64,000 bases of DNA. Source: Primula veris (lineage: Eukaryota > Streptophyta > Magnoliopsida > Ericales > Primulaceae). Below the pieces are notes generated by a model, which was not told the DNA's origin, did not search any database, and saw only the letters and a list, made by a program, of their open reading frames with translations. Within the stretch, counting starts at the first letter, position 1; every line of letters begins with the position of its first letter. Of the stretch, positions 9,393-21,700 are shown piece by piece. Location: positions 8,129,501 through 8,193,500 of the forward strand of contig OY821745.1 in NCBI GenBank assembly GCA_963682055.1, given 5' to 3'. The translations under genes and the position numbers were made by a program.

Positions 9393-11278
9393 ATGGGTTC
9401 AAGGGGAATAGCAATCGCAAACCTTGTATTAAGATTTTTCACACTCGTTGCTCTCGCAGCTTCTGTGGTTGTGATGGTATTTTTTAACAACTCAACCGAT
9501 GTAGATGGCGAAAAATCTTCTTTCAAAGATCTCCTTGCCTATAGGTACCCAATTTTAGTATTAAAACAAAACAATTTAAATAAAATAAAATTATATCAAT
9601 TTTGCAAATCCATCTTTTGAGTTGTGAATTCTAATGTATCGAGTTGCGTCCGTATCTTTGCTCAAATACCTCTCTTCCAAATTAAAAAATCCGATCCAAA
9701 GCTCTAAATCGCTTTGCAAAAAAACTAGAAAAAAGCTTCTTTTAAACTATTTACGCTTACACTTTTAAGCTTTTATCGTAAGAATCTGCATTTTCGTAGG
9801 AAAATACTTTGGTAAAAAGAAGTGTCTATACCACGTCGCCTAGATATATAAGTAATGTATATGTTATATAAGATAGAAGTATCCTCCCTCTTATCACCGA
9901 TACCTTTTAAATCCGAGCGGTCCAAGAAGTAAGAACGAAATTGAGCCAAAACGGACAATATTTATGGTAGAAAGCAGATGGTGACGGTTTGTTCGGAGTA
10001 CCGGATCATTACATATTTTTTTTGCTAAAGTCAAAAGCTTAGGTGAACTCTTTCTAGAAAAGCTTTCTATTTGCTTTCACCTTTAAGACATTTGTCTACT
10101 TCCGTTTTCTTCATTTCAACTATTTATATAGAGACTAAAAGCTGATTAAACTGGCCCCAAACCATCAAGACCAAAGTACGATAGAAAAGATATTTGAACA
10201 ATGCAGTTACACGGTCCAAAATTTTATCATGACATATTTAACTAACTAACAAATAAGCTTATTTGAACAATACAGTTACACGGTCCAAAATTTTATCATG
10301 ACATATTTAACTAACTAACAAATAAGCTTATTTGAACAATACAGTTACACGGTCCAAAATTTTATCATGATATTTGAACAATACAGTTACATGAGTGAGC
10401 ACTGGTTTGGATGTGAAGCTATATATATACACGTTCATAGTAATAAAAAATAAAAAAAACAAATATGGAGGAATAAATATAACATGAATTTTAAAAAACT
10501 TTATAGGTATGTTGTGGCTACTGCTGGAGTAGGGTTTGTGTACACAGTTATACAGATCCCATTTGCAATGTACCAAGTCTGTAAACAAGATCGAATGATA
10601 CGCAATGGATGTTTACCAGAGTTTGACTTCTATGGTGACAAGGTCTCTTCAATTCTTTTCTAGTATTACATCTTAAATATTTGAACATTTAAAATGTGTG
10701 TATTAGTAGCTATTACCAAATTTATTTCTGAAAATTATACTTGCCCCGACGACCTATGGATGCATATCATTAAAACATCTCTCGATCTATTAAATTCTGT
10801 TTATTCTCGGAAGAAAGTAACCAAAGCTCGCAGCTATGAGTATTTCATTTGCTACATTTTCGAGTTAATAAGTCATAACAAGAAATTAACCAGCGTCTAG
10901 ATTGTTCAATTTTACCACTCTTTCAATCATTGCATCATTGATTTCGCTTAATAACTCATTATTACTTATTTGTTTGTCTCATCTAGCTATAATTTTGTTT
11001 GACAGCTTATTAGTTACGTTTTGGCAACCGGAGTAGGGGCAGGCTTTGGTGTGACATTTGAGTTAAGGAGATTTTTTCGTCAACTATCTGAACAGTTAGG
11101 TGGTGGTGACGACTCGAGCGAGCTCTCATTTCTTGATCGTGGTAATATTGCAATTGCCTTATTAGCTTTAGGGTTCATATGCATGGCTGTACTCTCGATA
11201 CTATCATCCATGAGCCGCGCTGCTGCCACCTCATCAAAGGATGCTCAATCGTATAAACTCTTGCGCAATTGCTTATAA
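9393..11278 (+). CDS. CASP-like membrane protein (CASPL4 type), three exons
   Basis: Exons are 9393-9544, 10507-10642 and 11006-11278, joined in phase to give 186 aa. This is the usual length for Casparian strip membrane domain proteins. Four hydrophobic segments are visible: residues ~8-30 (IANLVLRFFTLVALAASVVV), ~50-73 (YVVATAGVGFVYTVIQ), ~97-112 (LISYVLATGVGAGFGV) and ~140-165 (IAIALLALGFICMAVL). The DRGNIAIAL stretch before TM4 and YVVATA before TM2 are typical of the family. CASPs are plasma-membrane scaffolds that form domains guiding local wall modification, while CASPLs are expressed in many tissues. The ATG at 9393 is used; no ATG lies further upstream in frame. Intron 1 holds a 69-bp minisatellite. 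The assignment to subgroup 4D is by resemblance only. Confidence 0.88.
10191..10392 (+). repeat. 69-bp minisatellite in intron 1 of the CASP-like gene
   Basis: Near-identical units start at 10191 (TATTTGAACAATGCAGTTAC), 10260 and 10329, followed by a 22-base partial unit at 10371. The first two units differ by one base in the stretch checked. The high identity points to recent tandem duplication. Confidence 0.92.
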
Positions 11279-11580
11279 ATTTGAATTGTGAATATTTTAT
11301 TTCATTGTTTGTAATAATATGAGTTGCTCGAGTCATGTTCTGTCACCTTGTAGTGTAACATGGAAATATTGGGTAATATGTTCTTATTCCTCTTGTATTG
11401 TGTAATGTGTTTTCAGTTCAAGTGAAGTATATGATAAAGAAAGTGTAATACTTTGGTTTGTGGATCATTTGCTTTTTCTCTTTTCATAATGTCTCACCTA
11501 CTACGTACGATTTTTCAACCGAGTTTATATTTGAAATTGGAAATATTTGTTCTTTCACCACTTTAGGGCATTGATTTTAT

Positions 11581-11704
11581 CCTCTTGTTTCAAAAGCTAT
11601 GGGGGCTTTTTCTACAATTGTGCCTAAAAGTTTTGTTGCGTTAGAAAGAATGCCAGGCTATGTTCTCTTTTTCAAAATTAGTGTATTTTAGCCTTATGGG
11701 AATA
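11581..11704 (+). repeat. Left copy of a ~125-bp direct repeat
   Basis: CCTCTTGTTTCAAAAG starts a stretch that recurs at 15408-15535 with about 94% identity by eye. It includes a short reading frame beginning ATGGGGGCTTTTTCTACAAT. The two copies flank a Tat-type solo LTR. They are far too long to be an ordinary 5-bp target-site duplication. Confidence 0.85.
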
Positions 11705-12030
11705 AAGCGATAGCTTTGATGGGTTTCGTTATATTTTTCAATATAAGGAGTGAAAGATGATAATGTTGGAAAAGTTGGAAAATATGTAGTTTAAACATAT
11801 TTGTTCCAAGTGGTCAGGGACCACTTTTAAGTCAATTTTTAATGCGACTCCTCAGTTTTTCTGAGGCCATACTCTATGCGTTTGAGTAGCTCGTGCGACG
11901 AGTTTCGCAACGGTATATCGCATGACCAATTCGGAGGAATGGTGTGAATGATAATTGGACTCGAATGTTGGTACTCGAAAGAGGGAAAAACCGAAATCTG
12001 GAAAATGGAGTAAAGAGTGGGAATAAACCA

Positions 12031-12909
12031 GGACCTAGGTATAGCTGATGTAATACTTGGTATGAAGATTACCAAAACATCAGAAGGGTATGCCTTGTCC
12101 CAAGGTCACTATGTTAAACAAGTTTTAGACAAGTTTGACAAGGACAGTAAAGCTATGTCAAGAACCCCAATTGAGTTCAACTGTAACCTGAAAAAGAATT
12201 TCGGTAAAAGTGTGAATCAATTGGAGTTCTCTCGAGTCATAGGCAGTCTCATGTATAGAATGAATTGCACTAGACTAGACATAGCAAACTCAGTGAGTAG
12301 ACTGAGCAGGTACACCAGTAATCCAAATGAGAAACACTGGAAGGCCATAATGAAACTTCTCAGGTATATGAGGTTTTCAGCCGATTACGGGCTGCACTAT
12401 ACCAGATATCCAGCGGTACTGGAAGGGTATTCAGATGCCAACTGGATATCAGACTCCAATAGCACAAGATCCACGAGTGGATATGTGTTTATAATGGGAG
12501 GAGCTGCCGTGTCTTGGAGATCCTCCAAACAGACATGTATTGCAAGGTCAACTATGGAATCAGAATTCATAGCGTTGGACTTAGCAACCGAAGAGGCAGA
12601 CTGGCTGAGAAGTCTATTGGAAGGAATTCCAATGTGGCCGAAACCTGTTCCCGCAATAAGCATGCATTGCGATAGTCAATCAGCTATTGCGCGGGCTCAG
12701 GATCATATGTATAATGGAAAGTCCGACATATACGTCGGAGACATAAATCCGTAAGGGAATTGTTATCCAACGGTGTGGTATCCTTAGATTTTGTGAGATC
12801 AAATGAAAACATAGCGGATCCATTAACAAAATGCTTGACTCAAGTGGGAGTCGAGACGTCATCGAACGGAATGGGATTAAAGCCCATTAAATTGGTGGCC
12901 CCCCCATAG
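12031..12909 (+). pseudogene. Copia Pol fragment (RT end and RNase H), frameshifted
   Basis: It opens inside the RT domain ([28 protein letters not shown]). RNase H motifs follow: [26 protein letters not shown] and CDSQSAIA. A one-base shift near 12720 moves the conserved [12 protein letters not shown] tail into another frame, which then runs to TAG at 12907-12909 (ENIADPLTKCL). The apparent Met start at 12017 lies inside the LTR remnant and is not a real start. It belongs to a different copia family from the element at the window start. Confidence 0.9.
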
Positions 12910-13466
12910 GCAACCCAACCTAAACGGAATCATTCCTGATAGGTTCAAAGGGAAACTGAACTGTGGGGGCAACCGAACAAAGCACTCGGGAACCTGGAGT
13001 TCCCAGCCCATTTCCGCGATGACAGAGTGATAGACCTGTACCATTGTAAGGGTGAGCTTGAGGCTCTTAATGATCCAAGTAACTCGACGGTCGAGTAAAG
13101 TGAGTCAGGACACTTTCGACTTGGAACACCTATAACTAGTGTGTAAGGCCGGTACCATGTGATGAGCTTGGGCTAATTCACTAGAGCACTGAGTTGAAGT
13201 TGCCAAGGCAGTCCAGGCCAAATATGGACAACAACTAAAGGGCCTAGTACGTGGGTAGAGAGGGCACTGTGCGGGTGCGATTCTGGGATACACAAAGCTT
13301 GATGGTTCAAAGTTTTACAGCTACCTAATAGCAGTATTCCGGGTGGTACTCCGCTACGGCAGGTTCAAGGCGCGCGCTACCTGACCTTAGGCAGTGAACT
13401 TTTGCGGTTCTCTTGATTTGCATTTAGGACATGGGCTTTTGAGCCAATTGCATTCATGTGGGGGAT
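12910..13466 (+). other. Copia 3' untranslated segment with polypurine tract
   Basis: There is no open frame. It ends with CATGTGGGGGAT at 13455-13466, immediately before the 3' LTR start TGTTGG at 13467. That is the expected position of the polypurine tract priming plus-strand synthesis. Confidence 0.75.
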
Positions 13467-14929
13467 TGTTGGAAAAGTTGGAAAATATGTAGTTTAAACA
13501 TATTTGTTCCAAGTGGTCAGGGACCACCTTTGAGTCAATTTTTAATGCGACTCCTCAGTTTTTCTGAGGCCATACTCTATGCGTTTGAGTAGCTCGTGCG
13601 ACGAGCTTCGCAACGGTATATCGCATGACCAATTCGGAGGAATGGTGTGAATGATAATTGGACTCGAATGTTGGTACTCGAAAGAGGGAAAAACCGAAAT
13701 CTGGAAAATGGAGTAGAGAGTGGGAATAAACCATGAGGGTTATCCCACATTGGAAAATCAAGGTTGATTTTCACTCTATATATACAAACCCATCCCATGT
13801 AGTTGGTAAACTAATTAAGTCCACATACCCATGAGTGGGTTAGTGTGTACCACACACGCGCGCGCTCGCTCGGGTCTCGGGACTCGGGACTCGGGCCTCG
13901 GGTCACGGGTCACGGGACGCGGGACGCGGGCCGCGGGCCGCGGGATGCGGGATTTGGGATTTGGGATTTGGGATTTGGGGAATTCTCGGGTCTCGGGTCT
14001 TGGGTCTTGGGTCTTGGGTCTTGTACTAAATCTGAAAAAGGGACTTTTGCATATTTGCAAGAGCAGTCCCTAGAGTTCCAGAAAGGTTGAAACTCCAGCA
14101 GTAATGGAGGCGGATTCTGGGGATGTAACTCCCAGAATTAAATGACCACATTCAATTCTGCGGTTTCAGAATCCTCTATAAAGAGACAGCCATCCCTTCA
14201 CATTTCATACATTCGAAAACAGTCTACCTTCTCTCTAAAACAGCATAATTTTTTCCATAGCATTTAGAACCAGAGAGAACCACCCACCAACAGCTCGACT
14301 TAGACTCGTCGCCAGTTTCCGGCGAGTCTTCCGAGAGACGTTGTACCTTGGGATCGAAGCGCCAACGCAACCAGAAACCTTAAGGTGGTTGGGCGAATAT
14401 CGGTTAAGGGCATACTGTTAACAGTAGCCTCGTCCGTTTAATTTTACATTCTGTCCGTTTATTTTTCCGCACTTAAATTCTGTCTTTTACATTCTGTTTT
14501 TTCCAATTCAATATTTAAATTTCAGTTTTTTAATATTCTGTCCTTAGCTGTAGCCTTTATATTCTGTTTGTACTATTCTGTAATTAGTTTAAAGTTCTGT
14601 TTCTATTCTGTAATTTCAATTCTGTAATTTAATTCTGTAATTAGATTAATTTCAATTCAGTCCTGTATTTTAAATTCATAACAGAACAGTCCGGCTGTTA
14701 AGTCTATACTTTCCAGTCCGGCAGTTTCTTTTAATTGCAAATCAGTACATCAGATTATTAATTAATAATAATCTGATTACGTTTGTTTTATTTACGATTC
14801 AGTACCTACATGTTGTAATCAGTTTATTGTATTCCATTTGGAAATTACTAAAGATTACACTGGTTTTGATTAATTCTTGTTTAGTCCTTTATTTATTGTT
14901 AATTGTTATTTCGTACACGGAAACCAACA
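13467..14929 (+). repeat. Complete copia 3' LTR (1463 bp)
   Basis: TGTTGGAAAAG at the left and AAACCAACA at the right, followed by the target duplication. Inside are a likely promoter (TCTATATATACAAACC near 13775), a G-rich 7-bp minisatellite (13871-14023), a second TATA-like CTCTATAAAGAGA near 14173, and a T-rich tail with repeated 'TTCTGTAATTT' phrases. A related LTR of the same superfamily is found at 32169-50187. Confidence 0.9.
13871..14023 (+). repeat. G-rich 7-bp minisatellite with G-quadruplex potential
   Basis: About 21 units of GGG plus four bases, with sub-blocks of GGGTCTC, GGGACTC, GGGACGC, GGGCCGC, GGGATTT and GGGTCTT type. Runs of three G separated by four bases satisfy the usual G-quadruplex pattern many times over on the plus strand. 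It lies inside the copia LTR, between the first TATA-like element and the second. Confidence 0.92.
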
Positions 14930-15407
14930 GATAAGTATTAAACAATTCGTTGTTCTTTATTATTGTTCGGTGATTGTACTTGCTCGGATTATAATTTCTT
15001 ATTATACTTGTGCTTAGTCTAACAATTTAATCTTGGTCTTGGTCTTTATCTTCGGTGCTTGGTCTTCAATTGAGCTCGGTTTGTTTTCTAGTGAGATAAG
15101 CTCTGACAAGTTTCTCTCTTTTATCTTTTATTTATATTTTTCAGATAGATTTCAGGTCTCTTTCCCGGTGAAGCTACTGGGCTATTTATAGGTATTTGTG
15201 CGTCATAGGATGTTGACAAGTGTCTTCATCTCGTGCTTCATCTCATGGGTTTTTTCAATGTGGGGCCCTTGTTAAGTGGGTTTAGACATTTAATAATATG
15301 ATTGCCTTCAGTTTTAAGGAAATGCATGTCATAACCCGATATCTATTATTTAAGCAAGCGTTGGATACCATTAATAAAACTTGGGTTAGAACTTTTGTGT
15401 TCTATCA

Positions 15408-15535
15408 CCTCTTGTTTCAAAAGTTATGGGGGCTTTTTCTACAATTGTGCCTAAAAGTTTTGTTGCGTTAGAAAGAATGCCGTGCTATGTTCTCTTTTTA
15501 AAAATTAGTGTATTTGCCTTAGTTTATGGGAATAT
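15408..15535 (+). repeat. Right copy of the ~125-bp direct repeat
   Basis: It starts directly after the Tat LTR end (TTCTATCA). It matches 11581-11704 with a few substitutions and a small gap near GTATTTGCCTTAGTTTATGG. A 96-residue frame runs on to 15716 through a GC-rich segment, but its translation matches no family I recognise. Confidence 0.85.
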
Positions 15536-18500
15536 GGAATTTACCTCTGATCTTAGCACAGAAGAAGATTCTTTGATCATGTTTAACGGAGTAGAAGAGA
15601 GGCGCAGAAGCAAGAATGGTGACTTTAACGGTTGGCGGAGGTGCAGACACTGTGTTAGGATTGCGCCTCGGTCTGGCTCCTCTCTCGCTTCGGCGCCAGA
15701 GATTCCGCCCAATTAGTTTATTAAATAAATAAAAAAAACTTTTATTAATTTTAATTAAGCCCCTCTATAAGTTTTAACATCTTTTAAACCCGTCCCAAAA
15801 TTTATGCCGGACTTCAATTAAGTCCCTCTAACGGTCTATATGACCGTTAGTTTTAATTTTTTTGTTTCCTCATTTTTTAAAAACTTCAAACCAGTCATTA
15901 TAACAAATAAATAATGGCTAGTTTAACTTTCTAAACTACAATAAAGCCTGTAACAGTTAGTTTTTAATTAATTTACGGTCTCCCTTATTTTTGAAAATTA
16001 AAATATAGTTTCAACTATTCCCCAATATAACTCACCTCTACCACCCTTCAAACCACAAAATAACAAATCAATTTTTAAAATAAAGTATAAATCGGAACAG
16101 TTTATCTGCCAAAATGGTACAATTACTCAAAAAGAAGTAACCGTAAGAAGTTACAAGAAGAATGATTTTGCTTATAAGTAGAATGAGATTCTTAGCAAGG
16201 AAGTTGTCCACAACCGATCACATTTACACTTTCACCAAATTTACTAATCACCGAACAGTTAAAAGATTTAGTAAAATGCCAAGTTGTAAACAAAAAAATG
16301 AAGACAATGCCGACGAATGCTCATATCAGCGGTATGGTGAGTCGAATGTTAACTTTTTGATGAAGCATATCCAACAAGAACCATAATCCCGAGGACGATG
16401 GTGCTATAAGTCATTAAGAAGAGGGACCTTGTCAGACTAGGAAGGATATAGAAAATCCAGTGGCGAACTAGGCAATGCATATATGTCTAAACATTCTTCA
16501 TGATTACAATCATTTTAATATAGACAATGAAAGCAAATTGGTTATGGTGATAATGTGATAATTGATGGCGAATATAAAAGCAAAGCACATGTTAATGTGA
16601 GGAAAAAGTACGCTATCGTATACTCGTGTTTTACATGATCGCAATGCCAAAAAACCCAATACAAGGGAGGCAATGTCAAGGCAATGAGTCTAGTTGAAGC
16701 CAAATCCCAATAAAAGGGGCAGAATCAAGGCTATATTTAGTTCGAGTCTAAATCCAACACAAGAGGGACCATGTTAAACTTTACGTATAATTGAAGCCGA
16801 AACCCAACATAAAGAGGGAAATATCAAAATTATGTATTTACTTCATTCAAGTCAGAACTCAATACAAGTAGGCGAATATCAGAGTAATACTTGAAATGTT
16901 ATTAAGAATTTATATGCTTTTCATATTATTGTGCAATCATACTGTTTATTTTCTTATTACTAATAATTTAACCTGATTTTAAAAAGGCCTGAATAGATCG
17001 AACATATCTAGGTGTGCAAATAGTTCGAATTTGAACAGAATATGATCAATCCTAAATCAAACCATTAAAAACCAGTGGTAAAATTTTTGATCAAAAGCAA
17101 ACCATTTATTTTTTCAATCCAAAGTCCAAACCAAGCCTAATGAATCGGATCGGTTTGAATTGGTTTTATAGATTCAATGGTTCGGTGCGAATTCTTGGCT
17201 TTTAATAATTCTTGTCATTCGTTCTTTCTTTAATCTAAATTGATATATATTTTAATGACAATTATTTACAAACAAAAATAATATGAAAAATAACTTCAAA
17301 CAATATATAACCAACACTAATAAGTATAAATATCTTCACATACTCTCTTCAACCACACAGACCATGCATAATAACATACTAGCGCATCGGACCCACGCGA
17401 TGCATGGAGCTACACGTGTATTATTCATAAATGTTGCATAAATTACTGAAAAATTAATGTATAGAAACGCAATAAAAGATGAGCAACATAACATATGGAA
17501 TAAACAGAGTGAAATTTTATAATTCCTATGCCTATATTTGACTTTTAACGAAGTTAAAGATTAACAACCGATTTCTTTGTCAAGTAAGTAGATTTCCTAA
17601 ACATGGACTTTTCTTCTGCATTTTTTTGTTTTTTAATTGACTTTAATGGTTTGGATTGAATTGGTCTGGTTCAGATTAACCGAATTGAAACATAAAGCAA
17701 ACCATTAACGACGGATTTGAAATTTTTGAATTCAAAACCAAACCATTAATATTCAAAATCTAAACCAAAACTAAAAAACCAACGGTTTGGATCGGATTCA
17801 CGGATTTTACTTTCGGTCCTAAACACAACCGGTCAGCAAGGTAAATCAATCTAGTGATTACCGAACAAACCATTCTAAGTATTATGTTTTCAATATCCCA
17901 ACCTTATATTTTAAAATTGAAATATATATCGTTTTAATTAGAATTCTTAGTCCGAGTTCAAATTTTATCAGGTCAGGTTTTCGTTAAATTTCTGATTTTT
18001 TCATATGTATTCGTAGTTTTTTTTTATAAATCAACGTACTATTATAATCCTAAATTAGTTGTTTAAAAAAATCCGTAAAATTTGATATATATATATATAT
18101 ATATATTTATGTTTAATTGTTTGTTTGACAATTTATAAGATATTAATATTAATAAATACCAAAAAAAATATAAAATATCAAAATTTATAATTTTTTTTGA
18201 ACAAACAGTTTAGAAATAAAATAATATATTTGTTTACAAAAAAAAAGGTATAAACACCTATAAAAAAAAAACCAAAAACATAACAAAAACATGACAATTC
18301 GAACCAGATAAAATTTAATCCCATGCTCCTAATGTACAGAAAGTTTTTTGTTTTTTTGTGACATTTTAAAGTAATATTTAATTAATATTAATATTAATAT
18401 AGGATGCCGCAACCAGACGCTGAAGCCCATTGTATTATTATTATTATATTAAAATAAAATCCAGGATTCCGGTGTAACGCCATTTTAAAGAAGCAAGAAA

Positions 18501-18570
18501 GAAACCCCCACCCCCCCAATATTACTCTCTCTCTCTAGGGCTCATTTCTTCTTCTCCTTCTCTCTCTCTC
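15536..18570. other. Intergenic DNA with degraded transposon sequence
   Basis: 15594-15715 is unusually GC-rich. 15740-15860 has AATTAAGCCCCTCTATAAG and AATTAAGTCCCTCTAACGG phrases that look like a MITE end. Between about 17000 and 17830 many copies of AAACCATTAA and its complement, plus GGTTTGGATTG phrases, occur in both orientations. These resemble the subterminal repeats of a hAT-type non-autonomous element, starting near CTAGGTGTGCAAATAG at 17010. Its other end is not clear. No gene is recognised. Confidence 0.5.
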
Positions 18571-18592
18571 TATATATATATATATATAATCA
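18515..18592 (+). promoter_or_regulatory. CT-rich tracts and TATA region of the dihydroxyacetone kinase gene
   Basis: Two CT microsatellites (about 18523-18535 and 18557-18570) are followed by a TA run ending in TATATATAATCACTGC, about 35 bases before the ATG at 18623. CT tracts close to the start are common in plant 5' UTRs and core promoters. Confidence 0.45.
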
Positions 18593-18622
18593 CTGCATTA
18601 TAGTACAGTATAGTCTTCCGAT

Positions 18623-18737
18623 ATGTCTCTACATACCAGAAAACTCATCAACGATCCCAATGGTACTCTTTCTCTTTCTATATCTATCTATCTATATGTA
18701 TATATGTATGTATATTTCATCTATTTAGTCTCCGATC

Positions 18738-18771
<34 letters not shown>

Positions 18772-21700
18772 ATTTATTTGTTACATTAAGTACTTTTTGA
18801 GTAGTTTTGTATTACATTTTTTTTGGCTGAGAACTTTTGATCGAAGATTCTTTTTTATGTTTAAGTATGACGAATTGGTGAATTGATATTGTTACATAAT
18901 TTTATTATTATTGTTATTACTAGATGCTAGTACTTATCAAGAGTAAACTTATTTAGTAAGATAAGTATTTCTTTCTAATTGGATGACACAATTTCGCTAT
19001 TAATTGGTCAAGTGTGGTAATTTTTTGTTAAATAATTTTATTATTATTATATTTGTATAATAGGAAGTTGAAAGTTAATTTACCCCTATTGAAAATTGTA
19101 GCTAATTTAGTTTTTATATCAATTTGTGACTTTTGCTCAGGATGGTAATGTGTATTATGAGGACATGAAATTTATATACCATTTTAAATTTAATTTGTAA
19201 TTGTTGTAGATGTGGTGACCGAGTTTATCGAGGGACTGGTAGAAACTTATCCTGGATTGCAGTACTTGGATGGTTTTCCAGAGGTTATTATCTTCTCATA
19301 TTAATTATGGATTGTATTTTCTATATTGTGAGTTGTATCGTTTTAGTTGCTACCTTTGTGACACATGTCGAATAATGGATATATAGGTCAAGGTAGTGTT
19401 ACGAGCTGATGTATCGAGCACTACTAATGATAAAGTTTCTGTCATATCAGGTATAACATTTCATAAACCGAAGAAATTGACAGCAGCCAAACTTTTCATA
19501 GTTAATTCATATAATAACTTTCACTTGGCATATAACGCAGTCCATGTAACAATGTACTAGAGTCTAGAAATTGCATTAGCCTTTTTTTTTAAAGTTTTAA
19601 TATATATTTGTATAGGCGGAGGAAGTGGGCATGAGCCTGCCCATGCTGGATTTGTGGGCGAAGGAATGCTAACCGCAGCTATTTGTGGAGATGTTTTTGC
19701 CTCTCCGACAGTTGACTCTATCCTTGCTGTATGTCCTTTTTATATATACTTATATATTGATGTGGATTGTTTTACTGCATTGTGTATCTTATCCAAGTTT
19801 CATTTTAGGGTATTCGAGTTGTAACCGGTTCCAAGGGTTGCCTCCTTATCGTTAAGGTAACATCTCTTTGAACTTTCTTGATAGATTTTTCAGTCGTCCT
19901 TGTGTCATCTGGTTTGTTTTTACGTAAATGAGCGTGGTCTTCATTTAATAGTAGTTTCCGGTTTGTTATTGCTGAATTTCGAGATTGTTTTATTTTGGAG
20001 TTTTTAAACTCTTACGTTTTTCAATGATACATCTCAATTTTGGTAGTAATTAATCGTCATGTTTGGTTGACAGAACTATACTGGTGATCGTTTAAATTTT
20101 GGTTTGGCTGCTGAGCAAGCCAAGTCTGAAGGCTATAAAGTAGAGGTAAGTTTCATGCGTTATGTATACTATTTTCAAAACCACTTTTAGAAAATGCTGC
20201 AATCTGCTAGTTAAAGTGAAAATTTGTAAAGGAGCGAATTTTTTGAGATCAGGTGATTTACAGAGTCTTGTACTCTCTTCTTTTGTTATTTGTAGATGGT
20301 AATTGTTGGCGACGACTGTGCTTTACCACCACCTCGAGGTATTGCTGGTCGTAGAGGTTTGGCTGGGACTGTTCTTGTTCATAAGGTTCTCTCTCCCTTT
20401 CTCTCTTTTTAACTGTCATAGCTATGTACACACTACACATGGCTTCATGTTGGCATAAGATCTTGTGTTCTACATGTAATGCATTCATCTTTGCATCATT
20501 TTCTTTCAATGTTTTGCTGCTAATGTGGTTGTTTGATCCAGTTCAAGCAATCACATACAAGAATTCTCATTTTTAGAAAATACAGTGCCGATTCCATAAC
20601 TTGCACGCTACCATTTAGATAAAATGAATTATACGCTATGAATACTGCATATGAAAGGCTGAATGAATATAAGGGGGAAAAGTCTAATGATGTGCAGTCT
20701 GATGGTTTGTGGAGTACCTCATGATTTATAACAGAATTGGTACCTTAACGAAGTTATAGAGTAAAAGTTTGAGACATCGGATTTAACTTGCATTGATGAT
20801 GGCCAATGGAACTCAAATGTATTGCAACACACATATCAGACAAGCTAACAGCTTTTTCCTTCTTTTTAGAAGTCCAAATCGTACTAAGATAAAAATTTAC
20901 GACAGTGTAGACCCATGATGTGGTTTCACTAAGCTAAATATCTTAACAGATGTTCCTTAAGACTGTAAATTTGAATAACTAACACATGAAAATTAAATAG
21001 TGGGTGTAGCTTTTACAAGGTTTTTGTTCACTTTTAGAATAAAACATGTGGCTTATTTTATTTCCGTTTCACTTTCAATCTGGTACTACTCACTATGTGG
21101 TTTCACTAAGCTAAATAGCTTAACAGATGTTCCTTAGACTATGAATTTGAAAATTAAATAGTGGGTAGCTTTCACAAGAATTTTTCTTCACTTCTAGAAC
21201 AGAACACTTAGCTTTTTTTATTTCCATTTCACCTTCATTTTGATGCCTCCTAAAGTCTTTGCTTCATCCACACCTTTCTTAATATGTTAATTTATAATAA
21301 ATGACTTTTACTCTTATCGTAGGTTGCTGGAGCTGCAGCAGCAGCTGGTGGCACTCTTACGGATGTGGCCACTGTAGCACAACGTGCATCTGAATTGATT
21401 GGAACAATGGGTGTTGCATTGTCTGTTTGCACATTACCTGGTCAGATAACATCAGAACGTTTAGGACCTGGAAAGATGGAACTGGGTCTGGGAATTGTAA
21501 GTGTGGTTCTATAAAGTACTACTTCATCAAGTTTTAAACCAATTGTTTGCAAACTGGCATGTTTTCACATCTACCGCTGACCTCTGCGTTTATAAGATTG
21601 TAGTAAGATGTGAACTAATTTGTTTCTTTCGTATTAGTAAGAAAAGCACATACATGCATGCAGTATATAAGTCTTCTTATTCATGTACACAGTAATACAC

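Larger units (their letters stand above)
11764..14929 (+). mobile_element. Internally deleted Ty1/copia element with target duplication GATAA
   Basis: It is flanked by GATAA at 11759-11763 and 14930-14934. The 5' LTR survives only for its first 267 bp (11764-12030). Internal RT-RNase H sequence follows directly, so the rest of the 5' LTR, the PBS, gag, protease, integrase and most of RT were deleted. The 3' LTR is complete at 13467-14929 (1463 bp, TGTTGG...CCAACA). Over the shared 267 bp the LTRs differ at four positions that I count, so insertion was fairly recent. It inserted into a Tat-type LTR. Confidence 0.93.
11717..15407 (+). mobile_element. Tat-type solo LTR, split by a copia element
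   Basis: The LTR consists of ~11717-11763 and 14935-15407. It matches the LTRs of the intact Tat element at 32489-33060 along most of its length: TTTATTATTGTTCGG, ACTTGCTCGGAT, the GATAAG...TTTCTCTCTT block, GGGCTATTTATAGG, AAGCGTTGGATACC, and the terminal TTCTATCA at 15407. The left end is diverged (TGATGGG against TGATAAA), and no matching 5-bp duplication flanks it. It is an older copy than the complete element. Confidence 0.75.

Noticed and set aside
13815..14090. Three overlapping 80-aa frames around 13.9 kb
   Set aside because: They are translations of the 7-bp G-rich minisatellite on both strands.
15426..15716. 96-aa frame MGAFSTIVPK
   Set aside because: Part lies in the 125-bp direct repeat and the rest in GC-rich DNA; no family resemblance and no gene structure.
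17000..17830. A complete hAT element
   Set aside because: Subterminal-type repeats are suggestive, but I could not find matching terminal inverted repeats or an 8-bp duplication, so only the region is described.
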